Below, in pieces: positions 6,723 to 12,661 of a stretch of DNA of 13,244 nucleotides (the first letter of the stretch is position 1; each line of letters opens with the position of its first letter). A model generated the notes under the pieces. It saw only the letters and a list, made by a program, of their open reading frames with translations, had not been told where the DNA came from and did no database searches. Source of the DNA: Rhodobacteraceae bacterium UBA6273 (lineage in GTDB: Bacteria > Pseudomonadota > Alphaproteobacteria > Rhodobacterales > Rhodobacteraceae). The position numbers and the translations under genes are program-made. The stretch spans positions 1 to 13,244 of the forward strand of contig DJUV01000171.1 of NCBI GenBank assembly GCA_002440625.1. Reading direction: 5' to 3'.

Positions 6723-8059
6723 GCGCGCACCGCCGCTCCGTGATCCGTCTTGCGCCAATGGGCGGGGTCGCGCACGAGGTCGGACAGGGCCAGCAATAGC
6801 GCGGCCCAGTGCATGAGCCAGTAGAACGGCAGCAGGAGTGCGACCCAGCGCGCCCCCGGGGCGGCGGCTGCGTGAAGGGCGACGGCGGCGGCGTAGCCCA
6901 GCAGGAGCAGCGCGGCCAGCGGGCCGGACAGGTCCCCGCCCAGCGCCAGCCCTACCCCCAGCGGGTGCGCCGCCGTGCAGAGGAGCGACACGGGAAGCTG
7001 CGCCAGCAGGGCGATGAAACCCGGCGCACCAAGCTCCCGGACCGTCTTGCGTGGCGTCCTGCCGTGGACGATGGTGGTCACGGCGAAGCCCTTGAACCAG
7101 CGCGCCCGCTGGCGCAGCCAGACGTTCACGCTGAGCGGGGCCTCCTCCCACGTTGTGCTGTCGATCACGGCAGACCGCCACCCCAGCCGGGCAAGCCTCA
7201 CCCCTAGGTCTGCGTCCTCGGTGACGTTGTGGGCATCCCAGCCGCCAGCAACCCGCAGCGCCTCCGCCCGGAACCAGTTGCTTGTCCCGCCCAAGAGGAA
7301 GGGCAGGCCCAGCCGCGACAAGAGCGGAAGGATGGCCCCGAAAAGGGCCTGATACTCAATCGCCCAGAGGCGGGTGACGATGGGCGCACCCGGCCCCGCA
7401 TGGTCGCAGCCAAGCCGCGCCTGAACCACGGCAAGGCGCGGGTCTGCGGCCAGCGCGGCGGCGGCAAGCCGGGCCTGCGCGGGCTCGGGCCGGTCCTCCC
7501 CATCGAACACTACAACGAGGTCGCCAGACGCCAGCGCCAGCCCGACATTGCAGGCCCGGGGTTTGGTCTGGGGCTTGCCCGGCGGCACGACGATGATGCG
7601 CCAGCCCGCCGGGGCGTGGGCGCGGGCGGCGGCGATGGTCGCGGTGTCGCAGGCCTCCAACAGGATGATGACCTCAAGCAGGTGCGGCGGGTAGTCCAGC
7701 CGGGCCAGTGCGGTCGCAAGGTCCGGGAAGATGCTGGCCTCCCGGAACAGCGGCACAAGCACGGTGACGGTGGGCAGGTCTGCATTGGCCAGCGGCGGCG
7801 GTTCCTTCGGCTTGGGGAGGATCAGGCCCACCAGCGCGGCCAGCCGGAGCCCAGCGGCAAGCGCAAAGACCGGGGCCAGGATGAGGGACGCCCAAAGGGA
7901 TGCGAGGGGCAGCAGGGCGGCCAGCGGGAGGCACAGCGCGGCCCAGACAGGCACGGCCAGCCCCCGGGCTGACAGGTGGGCCGGGACCGAAACCACGGCC
8001 CAGCGGGCGGCGGAGCCTATCGGGTCACGGATTGACCGGAAGATGGGGATGGCGTTCAT
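6710..8059 (-). CDS. Membrane-bound family 2 glycosyltransferase
   Basis: This is an inverting GT-A glycosyltransferase of family GT2, in the processive/BcsA-like branch. It would build or decorate a surface polysaccharide or glycolipid at the inner membrane. Length is 449 aa. Two hydrophobic helices come first (about 36-85). The catalytic domain follows, with VPLFRE (102-107), EACD (135-138), FDGEDRPEP (185-193, usually FDAED), GGTSNWFR (257-264), TEDADLG with the likely base Asp (280-286) and RQRARW (316-321, the QxxRW motif). About three further TM helices lie at 345-430. No PilZ or secretion domain is visible, and no other polysaccharide gene is nearby. The ATG at 8059 has CGGAG 5 bases upstream. 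Sitting between an R-M pair and phage-like genes, it may be cargo that alters the cell surface, but that is inference. Confidence 0.9.
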   Translation of the reverse strand: MNAIPIFRSIRDPIGSAARWAVVSVPAHLSARGLAVPVWAALCLPLAALLPLASLWASLILAPVFALAAGLRLAALVGLILPKPKEPPPLANADLPTVTVLVPLFREASIFPDLATALARLDYPPHLLEVIILLEACDTATIAAARAHAPAGWRIIVVPPGKPQTKPRACNVGLALASGDLVVVFDGEDRPEPAQARLAAAALAADPRLAVVQARLGCDHAGPGAPIVTRLWAIEYQALFGAILPLLSRLGLPFLLGGTSNWFRAEALRVAGGWDAHNVTEDADLGVRLARLGWRSAVIDSTTWEEAPLSVNVWLRQRARWFKGFAVTTIVHGRTPRKTVRELGAPGFIALLAQLPVSLLCTAAHPLGVGLALGGDLSGPLAALLLLGYAAAVALHAAAAPGARWVALLLPFYWLMHWAALLLALSDLVRDPAHWRKTDHGAAVRAQAA

Positions 8060-8555
8060 GGGCGCTCCGGGGTGTGAACAAAGTGTGAACTTATCCCGGC
8101 TTAGCTGGCGGCCCCAGCGCAGGTCTAGAGTTATCCCCGGCCCCGCCAGAGGATTTTTCCATTACACAACAAATGCTTGACGCGCTCGGAAGTGGCCCCG
8201 GCAGGCGTCAACGCAGGTTGACGGCGGCGGGGACTTGACAACGTTATGGAACTGTGGGCCGGAGCGCCGGGCGGGGACCGCACGAAATTGCAGGCCTGAA
8301 AGGGATAGATTCAAATTGACAGGGGACCGGGCGCGGCTGATCTTGGCGGCAGGTAGGCCAACTGGCACACGGTCGATCAAATCCCTGTAGAAGGGGAGCC
8401 CTTTTGGGGTTCGGCTAGGCCCTCATCGCGGACGTAAAGACCATCCGCGAACCGACACTTGAAGCGTAACCCCCGGGGCGCTGGTGTCTCGGTTTGTCAG
8501 TGCGCCCGCGTGGCCCGTCTCCGACCGTCAGCGCTCCACAACAGGAGACTGACTG
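8060..8555. other. 496-bp intergenic region with several inverted repeats, no convincing gene
   Basis: This gap separates the minus-strand glycosyltransferase from the plus-strand small genes and must hold both sets of start signals. It has an AT-richer pocket at about 8151-8176. CGTCAAC/GTTGACG (8206-8212/8217-8223) forms a stem with a 4-nt loop, and the alternative partner TTGACGC (8178-8184) pairs with GCGTCAA (8205-8211). AAGGG/CCCTT (8391-8395/8399-8403) is followed by TT. TCGCGGA/TCCGCGA lies at 8426-8432/8444-8450. A perfect -35 TTGACA (8315-8320) is followed 17 bp later by a weak -10 GATCTT (8338-8343), which could drive the plus-strand genes from about 200 bp upstream. The region could give a long structured leader or a small RNA. 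No tRNA or known riboswitch was recognised. Confidence 0.45.
8072..8141 (-). promoter_or_regulatory. Direct-repeat region upstream of the glycosyltransferase
   Basis: GTGTGAAC occurs at 8072-8079 and again at 8083-8090, exactly 11 bp apart, so both copies face the same side of the helix. Immediately next is TTATCCCGGC (8091-8100), with a near copy TTATCCCCGGC at 8131-8141. The repeats begin 13 bp before the glycosyltransferase start. This suggests a regulator-binding site in its leader or promoter. No good -35/-10 pair was found here. Confidence 0.4.
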
Positions 8556-8801
8556 ATGACTGCACTTGATCTAACTGCACCACCCTCGCCTGAGGACCGC
8601 GCCGCTTTGGAGGCATGGTTGGCACGGGAAGCCATGGCCGACTGGTGCGCCTCCTCCGCCAATGCAATGGCGGCCTATTGCGCACTCCCCAAGGGACCCA
8701 AGAGCCACGAGGATTTGGCGGACCTTTCTGCACGGTTTCCCGACCACATCGCCCTTGAATGGGGACCGGGTGACAAGGTGATGGTCACCTTGACGGTCTG
8801 A
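8556..8801 (+). CDS. Hypothetical small protein, 81 aa
   Basis: I do not recognise this protein. It is acidic to neutral, soluble, without membrane segments, and contains two Cys (in DWCASS and AYCALPKG). A SPEDRAALEAWLAREAMADWC stretch near the N-terminus is probably an amphipathic helix. The ATG at 8556 has the strong ribosome-binding site AGGAG (8543-8547) 8 bases upstream, which is the main support for it being a gene. It ends just before a GC-rich hairpin and is followed 63 bp later by another plus-strand gene. Both run head-on towards the phage-like gene set, so they may be early, regulatory or moron genes of the same element. Confidence 0.7.
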   Translation: MTALDLTAPPSPEDRAALEAWLAREAMADWCASSANAMAAYCALPKGPKSHEDLADLSARFPDHIALEWGPGDKVMVTLTV

Positions 8802-8807
8802 CCCCCT

Positions 8808-8836
8808 GCGCCGCCCGGCGTAGTGTCGGGCGGCGC
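8808..8836 (+). terminator. GC hairpin, 10-bp stem, after the 81-aa gene
   Basis: GCGCCGCCCG (8808-8817) pairs perfectly with CGGGCGGCGC (8827-8836) across a 9-nt loop, 6 bases after the stop codon. The tract that follows is C-rich, not T-rich, so termination may be weak, or the hairpin may act as an mRNA processing or stabilising element between the two plus-strand genes. The stem is nearly the same as that of the hairpin at 9441-9465. Confidence 0.6.
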
Positions 8837-8864
8837 TCCCCCCAAATCATGAGAGGAACACCCG

Positions 8865-9431
8865 ATGGGTGAAGTGATAGACGTGGGCGACTACCGCCTG
8901 CTTGCAGCGCAGCGCGCCGTCGCGCGGCTGATCGCTGAAATCAAGGTCGCGCCAGAGGCGTATGAAGGCCACGGCCACCGCGCCCTTGCGCTGGCCGCAT
9001 TGGAGGTCGCTGCACTTGCGATTGAAGCGATGGGCGACGACCTGTGCTGGCCACTGCCGGAGGCGGCGGTGATCATGGGTGAAGCACTTGCTGAGGTAGC
9101 GCAAAATGGACCGGAGGACGGGATGAACACCATCTGGGTTCCGGCAACGGCGCTGGCCCGGGCGGGGGCGGCGGATCAGGACAGCCCTGACCCTGACTTC
9201 GGGATGGTGGTGGATGCGATCAGTGAGGCTGTGCAGCGCAGCACGGGCGATGATTCAGAACGCAACGGACCTTGGAACGCACCGACCTTCTGGCAGACAA
9301 ATGCCCATGACCAGTCGCAGGCAGACGTGATCCTGAAGGTCGCCCCCATCGTGGCCGAAGTCGCGGCAGACCTTGCCCTTGGCAGGCCGATGACCCGCAA
9401 CCCGCTTGATGCGATCCGGGCCGTGATCTGA
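8865..9431 (+). CDS. Hypothetical protein, 188 aa
   Basis: I do not recognise this protein. It is soluble and acidic, and begins MGEVIDVGDYRLLAAQRAV. Two Ala-rich predicted helical blocks lie at about 12-85 and at the C-terminus (about 150-188, ILKVAPIVAEVAADLALG). They flank a more polar middle with DQDSPDPDFG and NGPWNAPTFW. No catalytic motif, TM segment or DNA-binding signature is clear. The ATG has GAGAGGA 7 bases upstream, a good ribosome-binding site. It follows the 81-aa gene in the same direction and ends at a hairpin facing the convergent 118-aa gene. The two genes probably share one transcript, given that the promoter-like sequences lie only before the first. Confidence 0.75.
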   Translation: MGEVIDVGDYRLLAAQRAVARLIAEIKVAPEAYEGHGHRALALAALEVAALAIEAMGDDLCWPLPEAAVIMGEALAEVAQNGPEDGMNTIWVPATALARAGAADQDSPDPDFGMVVDAISEAVQRSTGDDSERNGPWNAPTFWQTNAHDQSQADVILKVAPIVAEVAADLALGRPMTRNPLDAIRAVI

Positions 9432-9440
9432 CAGCGACTG

Positions 9441-9465
9441 CGCCGCCCGACTTGTCCGGGCGGCG
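9441..9465. terminator. Bidirectional GC hairpin between convergent genes
   Basis: CGCCGCCCG (9441-9449) pairs with CGGGCGGCG (9457-9465) across a 7-nt loop. It lies 9 bp after the stop of the 188-aa gene and 5 bp after the stop of the minus-strand 118-aa gene, so it can serve both transcripts. Neither side has a T-tract. Confidence 0.6.
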
Positions 9466-9470
9466 TGTCA

Positions 9471-9827
9471 TCAGTGGATGGCCGCGCCCTCGCCCTGCGA
9501 CAGGGCGGCGGCGGTGTTGTAGAAGCCATAGGCCGCAAGGACTTTCCGGCTGAAGTTGCGGGCGCTGGTCCGGTGGACAACCTCGGGCGCGCGGCGGCTG
9601 TCGCAGAAGATGGTCTTGCGCCCGATCTTGTAGGTCAGCACCCCGCACAGGGCCGCAAGCTCGCCCACGGGCACATCATAGCACCGGGCGAACCGCCAGA
9701 GGGTCGGGATGGACGGCCAGCCATCGGGCTCCATCTCCGCCGCATAGGTCAGGACCGCCTCATGCGCCAGCCGCAACTCGGGGCTGAACAGGATGTCGTA
9801 ACCGTCCAGAAGCTCCTCTGAGGTCAT
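9471..9827 (-). CDS. Hypothetical protein, 118 aa, with a partial XRE-like helix pattern
   Basis: I do not recognise this protein with confidence. Residues about 38-63 (SIPTLWRFARCYDVPVGELA) resemble the last helices of an XRE-type helix-turn-helix, where 'PTL..LA.AL.VPVGEL' is common. The preceding helices and the key Gln/Ser contacts are not clear. The C-terminal half (IFCDSRRAPEVVHRTSARNF) is basic. The ATG at 9827 is chosen because it overlaps the TGA of the upstream gene as ATGA (9824-9827), a sign of translational coupling. The frame is open for 20 codons further up, but that part lies inside the neighbouring gene. It is the last gene of the minus-strand block, ending at the shared hairpin. 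Confidence 0.65.
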   Translation of the reverse strand: MTSEELLDGYDILFSPELRLAHEAVLTYAAEMEPDGWPSIPTLWRFARCYDVPVGELAALCGVLTYKIGRKTIFCDSRRAPEVVHRTSARNFSRKVLAAYGFYNTAAALSQGEGAAIH

Positions 9828-10108
9828 GCCGGGTTGCCCCCACGGTCCATGCCCCGGATGTTGATGGGGTCGCCATCGAACACGCAATCAACGTGCAGAC
9901 CGCCCGGGGTGGTGGCAATGTCGGTCGTCACCCAGCCCGTGCCGGAGAACGCCCCCTGCCCAGCGCCACGCGCGGCAGCAAGGGCATTGGCGGCGGTGAT
10001 GGCAGCGGCGGGGGACGCGGCGCTGATGAGTGCCGAGTGCAGGCCCGCGCTGTTGCGCAGCGGCTCGGCTGCAAGACCGGCGGGGCGGCGGATCAGGTAG
10101 AGGGGCAT
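9824..10108 (-). CDS. Hypothetical protein, 94 aa
   Basis: I do not recognise this protein. It has an Ala-rich helical middle (ISAASPAAAITAANALAAARG, about residues 29-49) and a Gly/Asp-rich end (GGLHVDCVFDGDPINIRGMD). The ATG at 10108 has AAGGAAG 7 bases upstream. The upstream gene stops 2 bp before it, and its own TGA overlaps the next start (ATGA), so it sits in the middle of a coupled three-gene unit. Phage genes of this size between larger structural genes are common, but nothing here fixes the role. Confidence 0.7.
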   Translation of the reverse strand: MPLYLIRRPAGLAAEPLRNSAGLHSALISAASPAAAITAANALAAARGAGQGAFSGTGWVTTDIATTPGGLHVDCVFDGDPINIRGMDRGGNPA

Positions 10109-10110
10109 GG

Positions 10111-10854
10111 TCAGGCTTCCTTCCGGTTGGGGTTGTTGAGGGCCAGCTTCACGCGGTCCACGGGCCGCACCTTCCCGGCTTCAAACTCGCGGTTGGCGTT
10201 CAGCGCCCGCTGCGCCGCATCCTTGATCGCGGCGATGGCGGTTGACACGGCCCGCGCCTCCTCGCCCACCAGCGCATCGGCAAGCTCGGCAGAGGAGATG
10301 GGCCGGTCACGGCGGGGAAGCCGGTCATTCACCGACTGGATGGCCGCGCCAAGGACAACATCCTTGGTGGCGACGGCCAGCATGGCAAGCTGGCGCACCT
10401 CGGCAGGGCCAGCGCCCGCGACCTGGGCCATGAGGTCGGTGCGGCGGGCATCGCCCAGACCAGCCCGGGCCAACACGGCCTGAGGGCTGGCATAGAGGGC
10501 CTCGGTGAGGGCCAGACCATCGGCGGCGGCGACAAGCTGCCTGATCTCTGCCCAGCGGGCCTCGGATGACGCGGCGATGATTTCCTGCCGCGCCTTCGCC
10601 CGGGCCTTGTCGGCGGCATCGGCTTGCGCCTTGGGGTCAAAACCGGCGGCGGCAAGGCTCTTGGCCACGTCTGCGGCCCGCGCCTCTGCGCCTGCGGTCA
10701 GGGCGGCGATGGTCTGCCCCAGCTTCTCCGCCCGTTTGGCGGCGAAGGCGGCAAGGTCAATGAGCTCGCCCTTGGGCAGGAGCTTGCCTGCCGTGATCGG
10801 CGCGGGCTCGGGGTCATTCGGGATGGGGGGAAGGTCGGGGAAGGTCTGTGCCAA
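10111..10854 (-). CDS. Ala-rich helical protein, 247 aa, function unknown, TTG start
   Basis: I do not recognise this protein. After a Pro-rich N-terminus (TFPDLPPIPNDPEPAP) comes a long Ala-, Lys- and Glu-rich helical stretch (about residues 30-130) that could form a coiled coil, and then a more mixed domain (130-247) with a basic tail. The composition suits a phage scaffold, tail or DNA-packaging accessory protein, but that is a guess from context. The TTG at 10854 is chosen because AGAGGAG (10863-10869) lies 8 bases upstream. A longer reading to a TTG at 10908 would start before this ribosome-binding site and has no site of its own. It heads the second minus-strand unit, with the next gene 2 bp downstream. 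Confidence 0.7.
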   Translation of the reverse strand: MAQTFPDLPPIPNDPEPAPITAGKLLPKGELIDLAAFAAKRAEKLGQTIAALTAGAEARAADVAKSLAAAGFDPKAQADAADKARAKARQEIIAASSEARWAEIRQLVAAADGLALTEALYASPQAVLARAGLGDARRTDLMAQVAGAGPAEVRQLAMLAVATKDVVLGAAIQSVNDRLPRRDRPISSAELADALVGEEARAVSTAIAAIKDAAQRALNANREFEAGKVRPVDRVKLALNNPNRKEA

Positions 10855-11058
10855 GGCGCGGGCTCCTCTGCCGGAAGGCCACCGCCATTGGTGGCCCCTA
10901 CCCGCCAACTATACCTTGGGTTGTGTCGCCCCGCCCGTGGTATTCATTGTTGCCCGGGGTCACCCCGAAAGTGTGGCGGGGACTGCGGCCGATTTTGCCC
11001 AAGGGGCTGGCGGCGCGCGGGTGCGGCGGGGGCGGTCCCTTACCGGACAGAAGCGGGG
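10855..11058 (-). promoter_or_regulatory. Leader of the 247-aa gene: -10-like box, hairpin and palindrome
   Basis: On the minus strand TATAGT (10913-10908) matches the -10 consensus at five of six positions. No matching -35 is seen 16-18 bp upstream. Between it and the ribosome-binding site is a perfect 7-bp hairpin, GGCCACC (10877-10883)/GGTGGCC (10890-10896). Further upstream is the 13-bp palindrome CGGGGTCACCCCG (10955-10967), a possible operator. A second promoter here would let the 247/94/118-aa genes be expressed apart from the upstream operon. The stretch holds no convincing gene. Confidence 0.35.
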
Positions 11059-11328
11059 TCAGACCCACCAAGCAAACTGAGGGTCCCCGGGCTCCCACTG
11101 CTTGGGCCGCGCGACCTTGGCCGATGCCATCGGCAGGTGCGGCTCCGGGTCGGTGGCGACCTGCGACACGGCATGTCCGATCAGGACCGGCGGCGCATCG
11201 GTGACGAGGGCCACCACGGGCCGGGGATGGGCGGCGGGGGTGAAGGCGGGCTCCACCCGGGCGGCAAAGCCCATGCGGGACAACAGCCCGGCGGCGTTGG
11301 CGTAGACCTCTTGGCGCGTCTCAGTCAT
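11059..11328 (-). CDS. Hypothetical protein, 89 aa
   Basis: I do not recognise this protein. It begins MTETRQEVYANAAGLLSRMGF, probably helical, followed by a likely beta-rich part (ARVEPAFTP, PRPVVALVTDAPPVLIGHAV), and ends QWEPGDPQFAWWV. The size and beta-rich middle recall small phage head-tail or tail-completion proteins, but no signature supports that. The ATG at 11328 has no ribosome-binding site. It overlaps the last 8 bases of the lipoprotein gene, so translation is probably coupled to it. Longer readings of this frame lie inside the lipoprotein gene. Confidence 0.65.
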   Translation of the reverse strand: MTETRQEVYANAAGLLSRMGFAARVEPAFTPAAHPRPVVALVTDAPPVLIGHAVSQVATDPEPHLPMASAKVARPKQWEPGDPQFAWWV

Positions 11329-11476
11329 CGCAGGGGCACTTACGCTGGCATGGATCCATCGCCCGGAGGTCGTGCAGCATCGCAAGGCCACGGGCCTCGG
11401 TCGGGGTCAAGGCGCGGTCTGGCGGCAGGACTGGCGCGCAGGCGGCAAGGCCCAGGAACAGGATCAGGGCGCGCAT
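11321..11476 (-). CDS. Small Cys-rich lipoprotein, 51 aa
   Basis: This is a short gene that is easy to miss. It reads MRALILFLGLAAC, a compact signal peptide ending in the lipobox LAAC (Cys13), then Pro-rich APVLPPDRALTP, and ends DPCQRKCPCDD with three more Cys in a CxxxCxC pattern. The mature protein would be a 39-residue lipid-anchored peptide in the periplasm or outer membrane. The ATG at 11476 is 2 bp after the stop of the HTH gene and has a GGGGGGA tract about 6 bases upstream. Its TGA overlaps the start of the next gene. In a phage setting Rz1-type spanin lipoproteins have this size and a Pro-rich mature part, but no Rz gene surrounds it and spanin Rz1 usually lacks a CxC tail, so the role is open. 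Confidence 0.65.
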   Translation of the reverse strand: MRALILFLGLAACAPVLPPDRALTPTEARGLAMLHDLRAMDPCQRKCPCDD

Positions 11477-11478
11477 GG

Positions 11479-12069
11479 TCAGTCCCCCCGCTCAAGGCGT
11501 GTGCCAGACGGGGTGCGCCGGGGCGCGGGCTCACTCCCCGGGATGGGGGCCTCCGGCAGGTGTTCGATTGCCTCGGGGATAAGGCTGCGCGGGGGCGGGG
11601 TCACGTCGCGCATGGGCATCGGCGGTGACGTGTCAATCTCCCCGGCGGCGGTCTTGCGGGCGATGTAGTCCTCAACCGACATGTCGGCGGGCACGACCAA
11701 TACGCCCCCAAGGTCCACGGCGACCTCAAGCTGCGCGCCCTCCCGATACCCGAACCGGCTCTTGAGCAGGAAGATGGCCGGGACAAACTGCCCGGCCCGG
11801 GCCTGCTGCATCAGGATGTCAACAAGCTCGTCATGCATGACCGCCCGCCCGGCGTCCAGCGCCTCCTGCACCTCGGGCTGGCGGCGGCGGCAGGCCTCAA
11901 GGGCATCATGCGAGCAGCCCAGCGCCCCGGCGATGGTCTCCAGCTTGCAGCCGTTGGCGGCCATCTTGCGGATGATGGCAAGGCCGGTCTTGGTCACGCC
12001 CCAGTGGGCACGGCCCACCCCGCCCTTGCCGGGGTAGACCTTCCTGATGGGTGGTTCAGCCTTGGGCAT
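11479..12069 (-). CDS. Helix-turn-helix protein, terminase-small-subunit-like, 196 aa
   Basis: Residues about 28-70 (KTGLAIIRKMAANGCKLETIAGALGCS, then the recognition helix HDALEACRRRQPEV) form a helix-turn-helix. It is followed by a helical AVMHDELVDILMQQARAGQFVPAIFLLKSRFGY segment. The order HTH, 'P.v..al..g.a', 'FwLKnR.gy' is the usual look of small phage terminase subunits, which bind the packaging site and recruit the large subunit. The C-terminal part (GGVLVVPADMSVEDYIARK, then a Pro-rich tail) also fits. The ATG at 12069 has AGGAGG 6 bases upstream and overlaps the recombinase gene by 14 bp. No large terminase follows it. A plain DNA-binding regulator remains possible. Confidence 0.6.
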   Translation of the reverse strand: MPKAEPPIRKVYPGKGGVGRAHWGVTKTGLAIIRKMAANGCKLETIAGALGCSHDALEACRRRQPEVQEALDAGRAVMHDELVDILMQQARAGQFVPAIFLLKSRFGYREGAQLEVAVDLGGVLVVPADMSVEDYIARKTAAGEIDTSPPMPMRDVTPPPRSLIPEAIEHLPEAPIPGSEPAPRRTPSGTRLERGD

Positions 12070-12661
12070 TGGCGGCCTCCTGTTCCATGGCCACGCAGAC
12101 GCGGTGGACCAGCCCTTTGCCGCAGCGCAACTCCTTTGCGATCCGGTCCATGCCCACCCGCTGTTCACGCAGCGCGCGGATGGCCGATGTGAGGGCATCC
12201 GACGCGGGCGGGCGGCCACAGTGGACGCCCCGCGCCCGGGCATGGGCCAGCCCGGCCTTGGTGCGCTCCACGATCATGGCCCGCTCGAACTCGGCAAAGA
12301 CGCCCGACATCTGCAACAGCGCCCGGCCCGCCGGGGTGGAAGTGTCCAGCGCCTGCTGCTCAAGGTAGAGGTCCACCTTGAGCGCGCGCAGGTTCTCGAA
12401 CAGGTCCACGAGGTCGCGCAGGGACCGCCCAAGGCGCGACACGTCCCATGCCATCACCACGTCAAACCGGCGGCGGGCCGCGTCTGCCATCATGGCGTCC
12501 AGCGCCGGGCGGGACCGCTTGGCCCCGCTGGCCGTCTCGGTGTAGGTCTGGACTACCTCCCAGCCCGCCCGCGCCGCCACCTCCCGGAGGCGGATAAGCT
12601 GGTTCTCGGTGTTCTGGTCAGACGTGCTGACGCGGGCATAGATCGCTGCGCGGCGGGTCAT
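12056..12661 (-). CDS. Serine recombinase, resolvase/invertase size, 201 aa
   Basis: This is a site-specific recombinase that cuts and rejoins DNA through a 5'-phosphoserine link. The N-terminal catalytic domain has YARVSTSDQ with the nucleophile Ser12, the Arg-rich GAKRSRPALDAM (about 46-57), and AWDVSRLGRSLRDL (71-84) with the conserved Arg pair. The long dimer helix (about 113-145) contains EFERAMIVERTKAGLAHARARG. A short C-terminal HTH (about 158-192, IRALREQRVGMDRIAKELRCG) completes the small resolvase/DNA-invertase type, unlike the large serine integrases. All core residues are present, so it should be active. The ATG at 12661 has GAGG 7 bases upstream and overlaps the previous stop as ATGA. 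No paired crossover site was found nearby. Confidence 0.93.
   Translation of the reverse strand: MTRRAAIYARVSTSDQNTENQLIRLREVAARAGWEVVQTYTETASGAKRSRPALDAMMADAARRRFDVVMAWDVSRLGRSLRDLVDLFENLRALKVDLYLEQQALDTSTPAGRALLQMSGVFAEFERAMIVERTKAGLAHARARGVHCGRPPASDALTSAIRALREQRVGMDRIAKELRCGKGLVHRVCVAMEQEAANAQG

Noticed and set aside
7229..7972. A 247-codon plus-strand frame inside the glycosyltransferase gene
   Set aside because: It is the antisense of a gene with all GT2 motifs; its product is Gly/Arg/Gln-rich without structure.
8091..8141. TTATCCC repeats as DnaA boxes of a replication origin
   Set aside because: They fail the 3' half of the consensus (TTATNCACA), only two copies exist, and no replication initiator gene is nearby.
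8162..8380. A 72-codon minus-strand frame in the long intergenic region
   Set aside because: It starts at TTG without a proper ribosome-binding site, has Ser/Pro/Arg-rich composition typical of non-coding GC-rich DNA, and covers inverted repeats and a perfect -35 box on the other strand.
10898..11098. A 66-codon minus-strand frame that could fill the gap between the 89-aa and 247-aa genes
   Set aside because: GTG start without ribosome-binding site, overlap with the 89-aa gene, and Pro/Gly-rich low-complexity sequence. The gap is better read as a promoter and leader.
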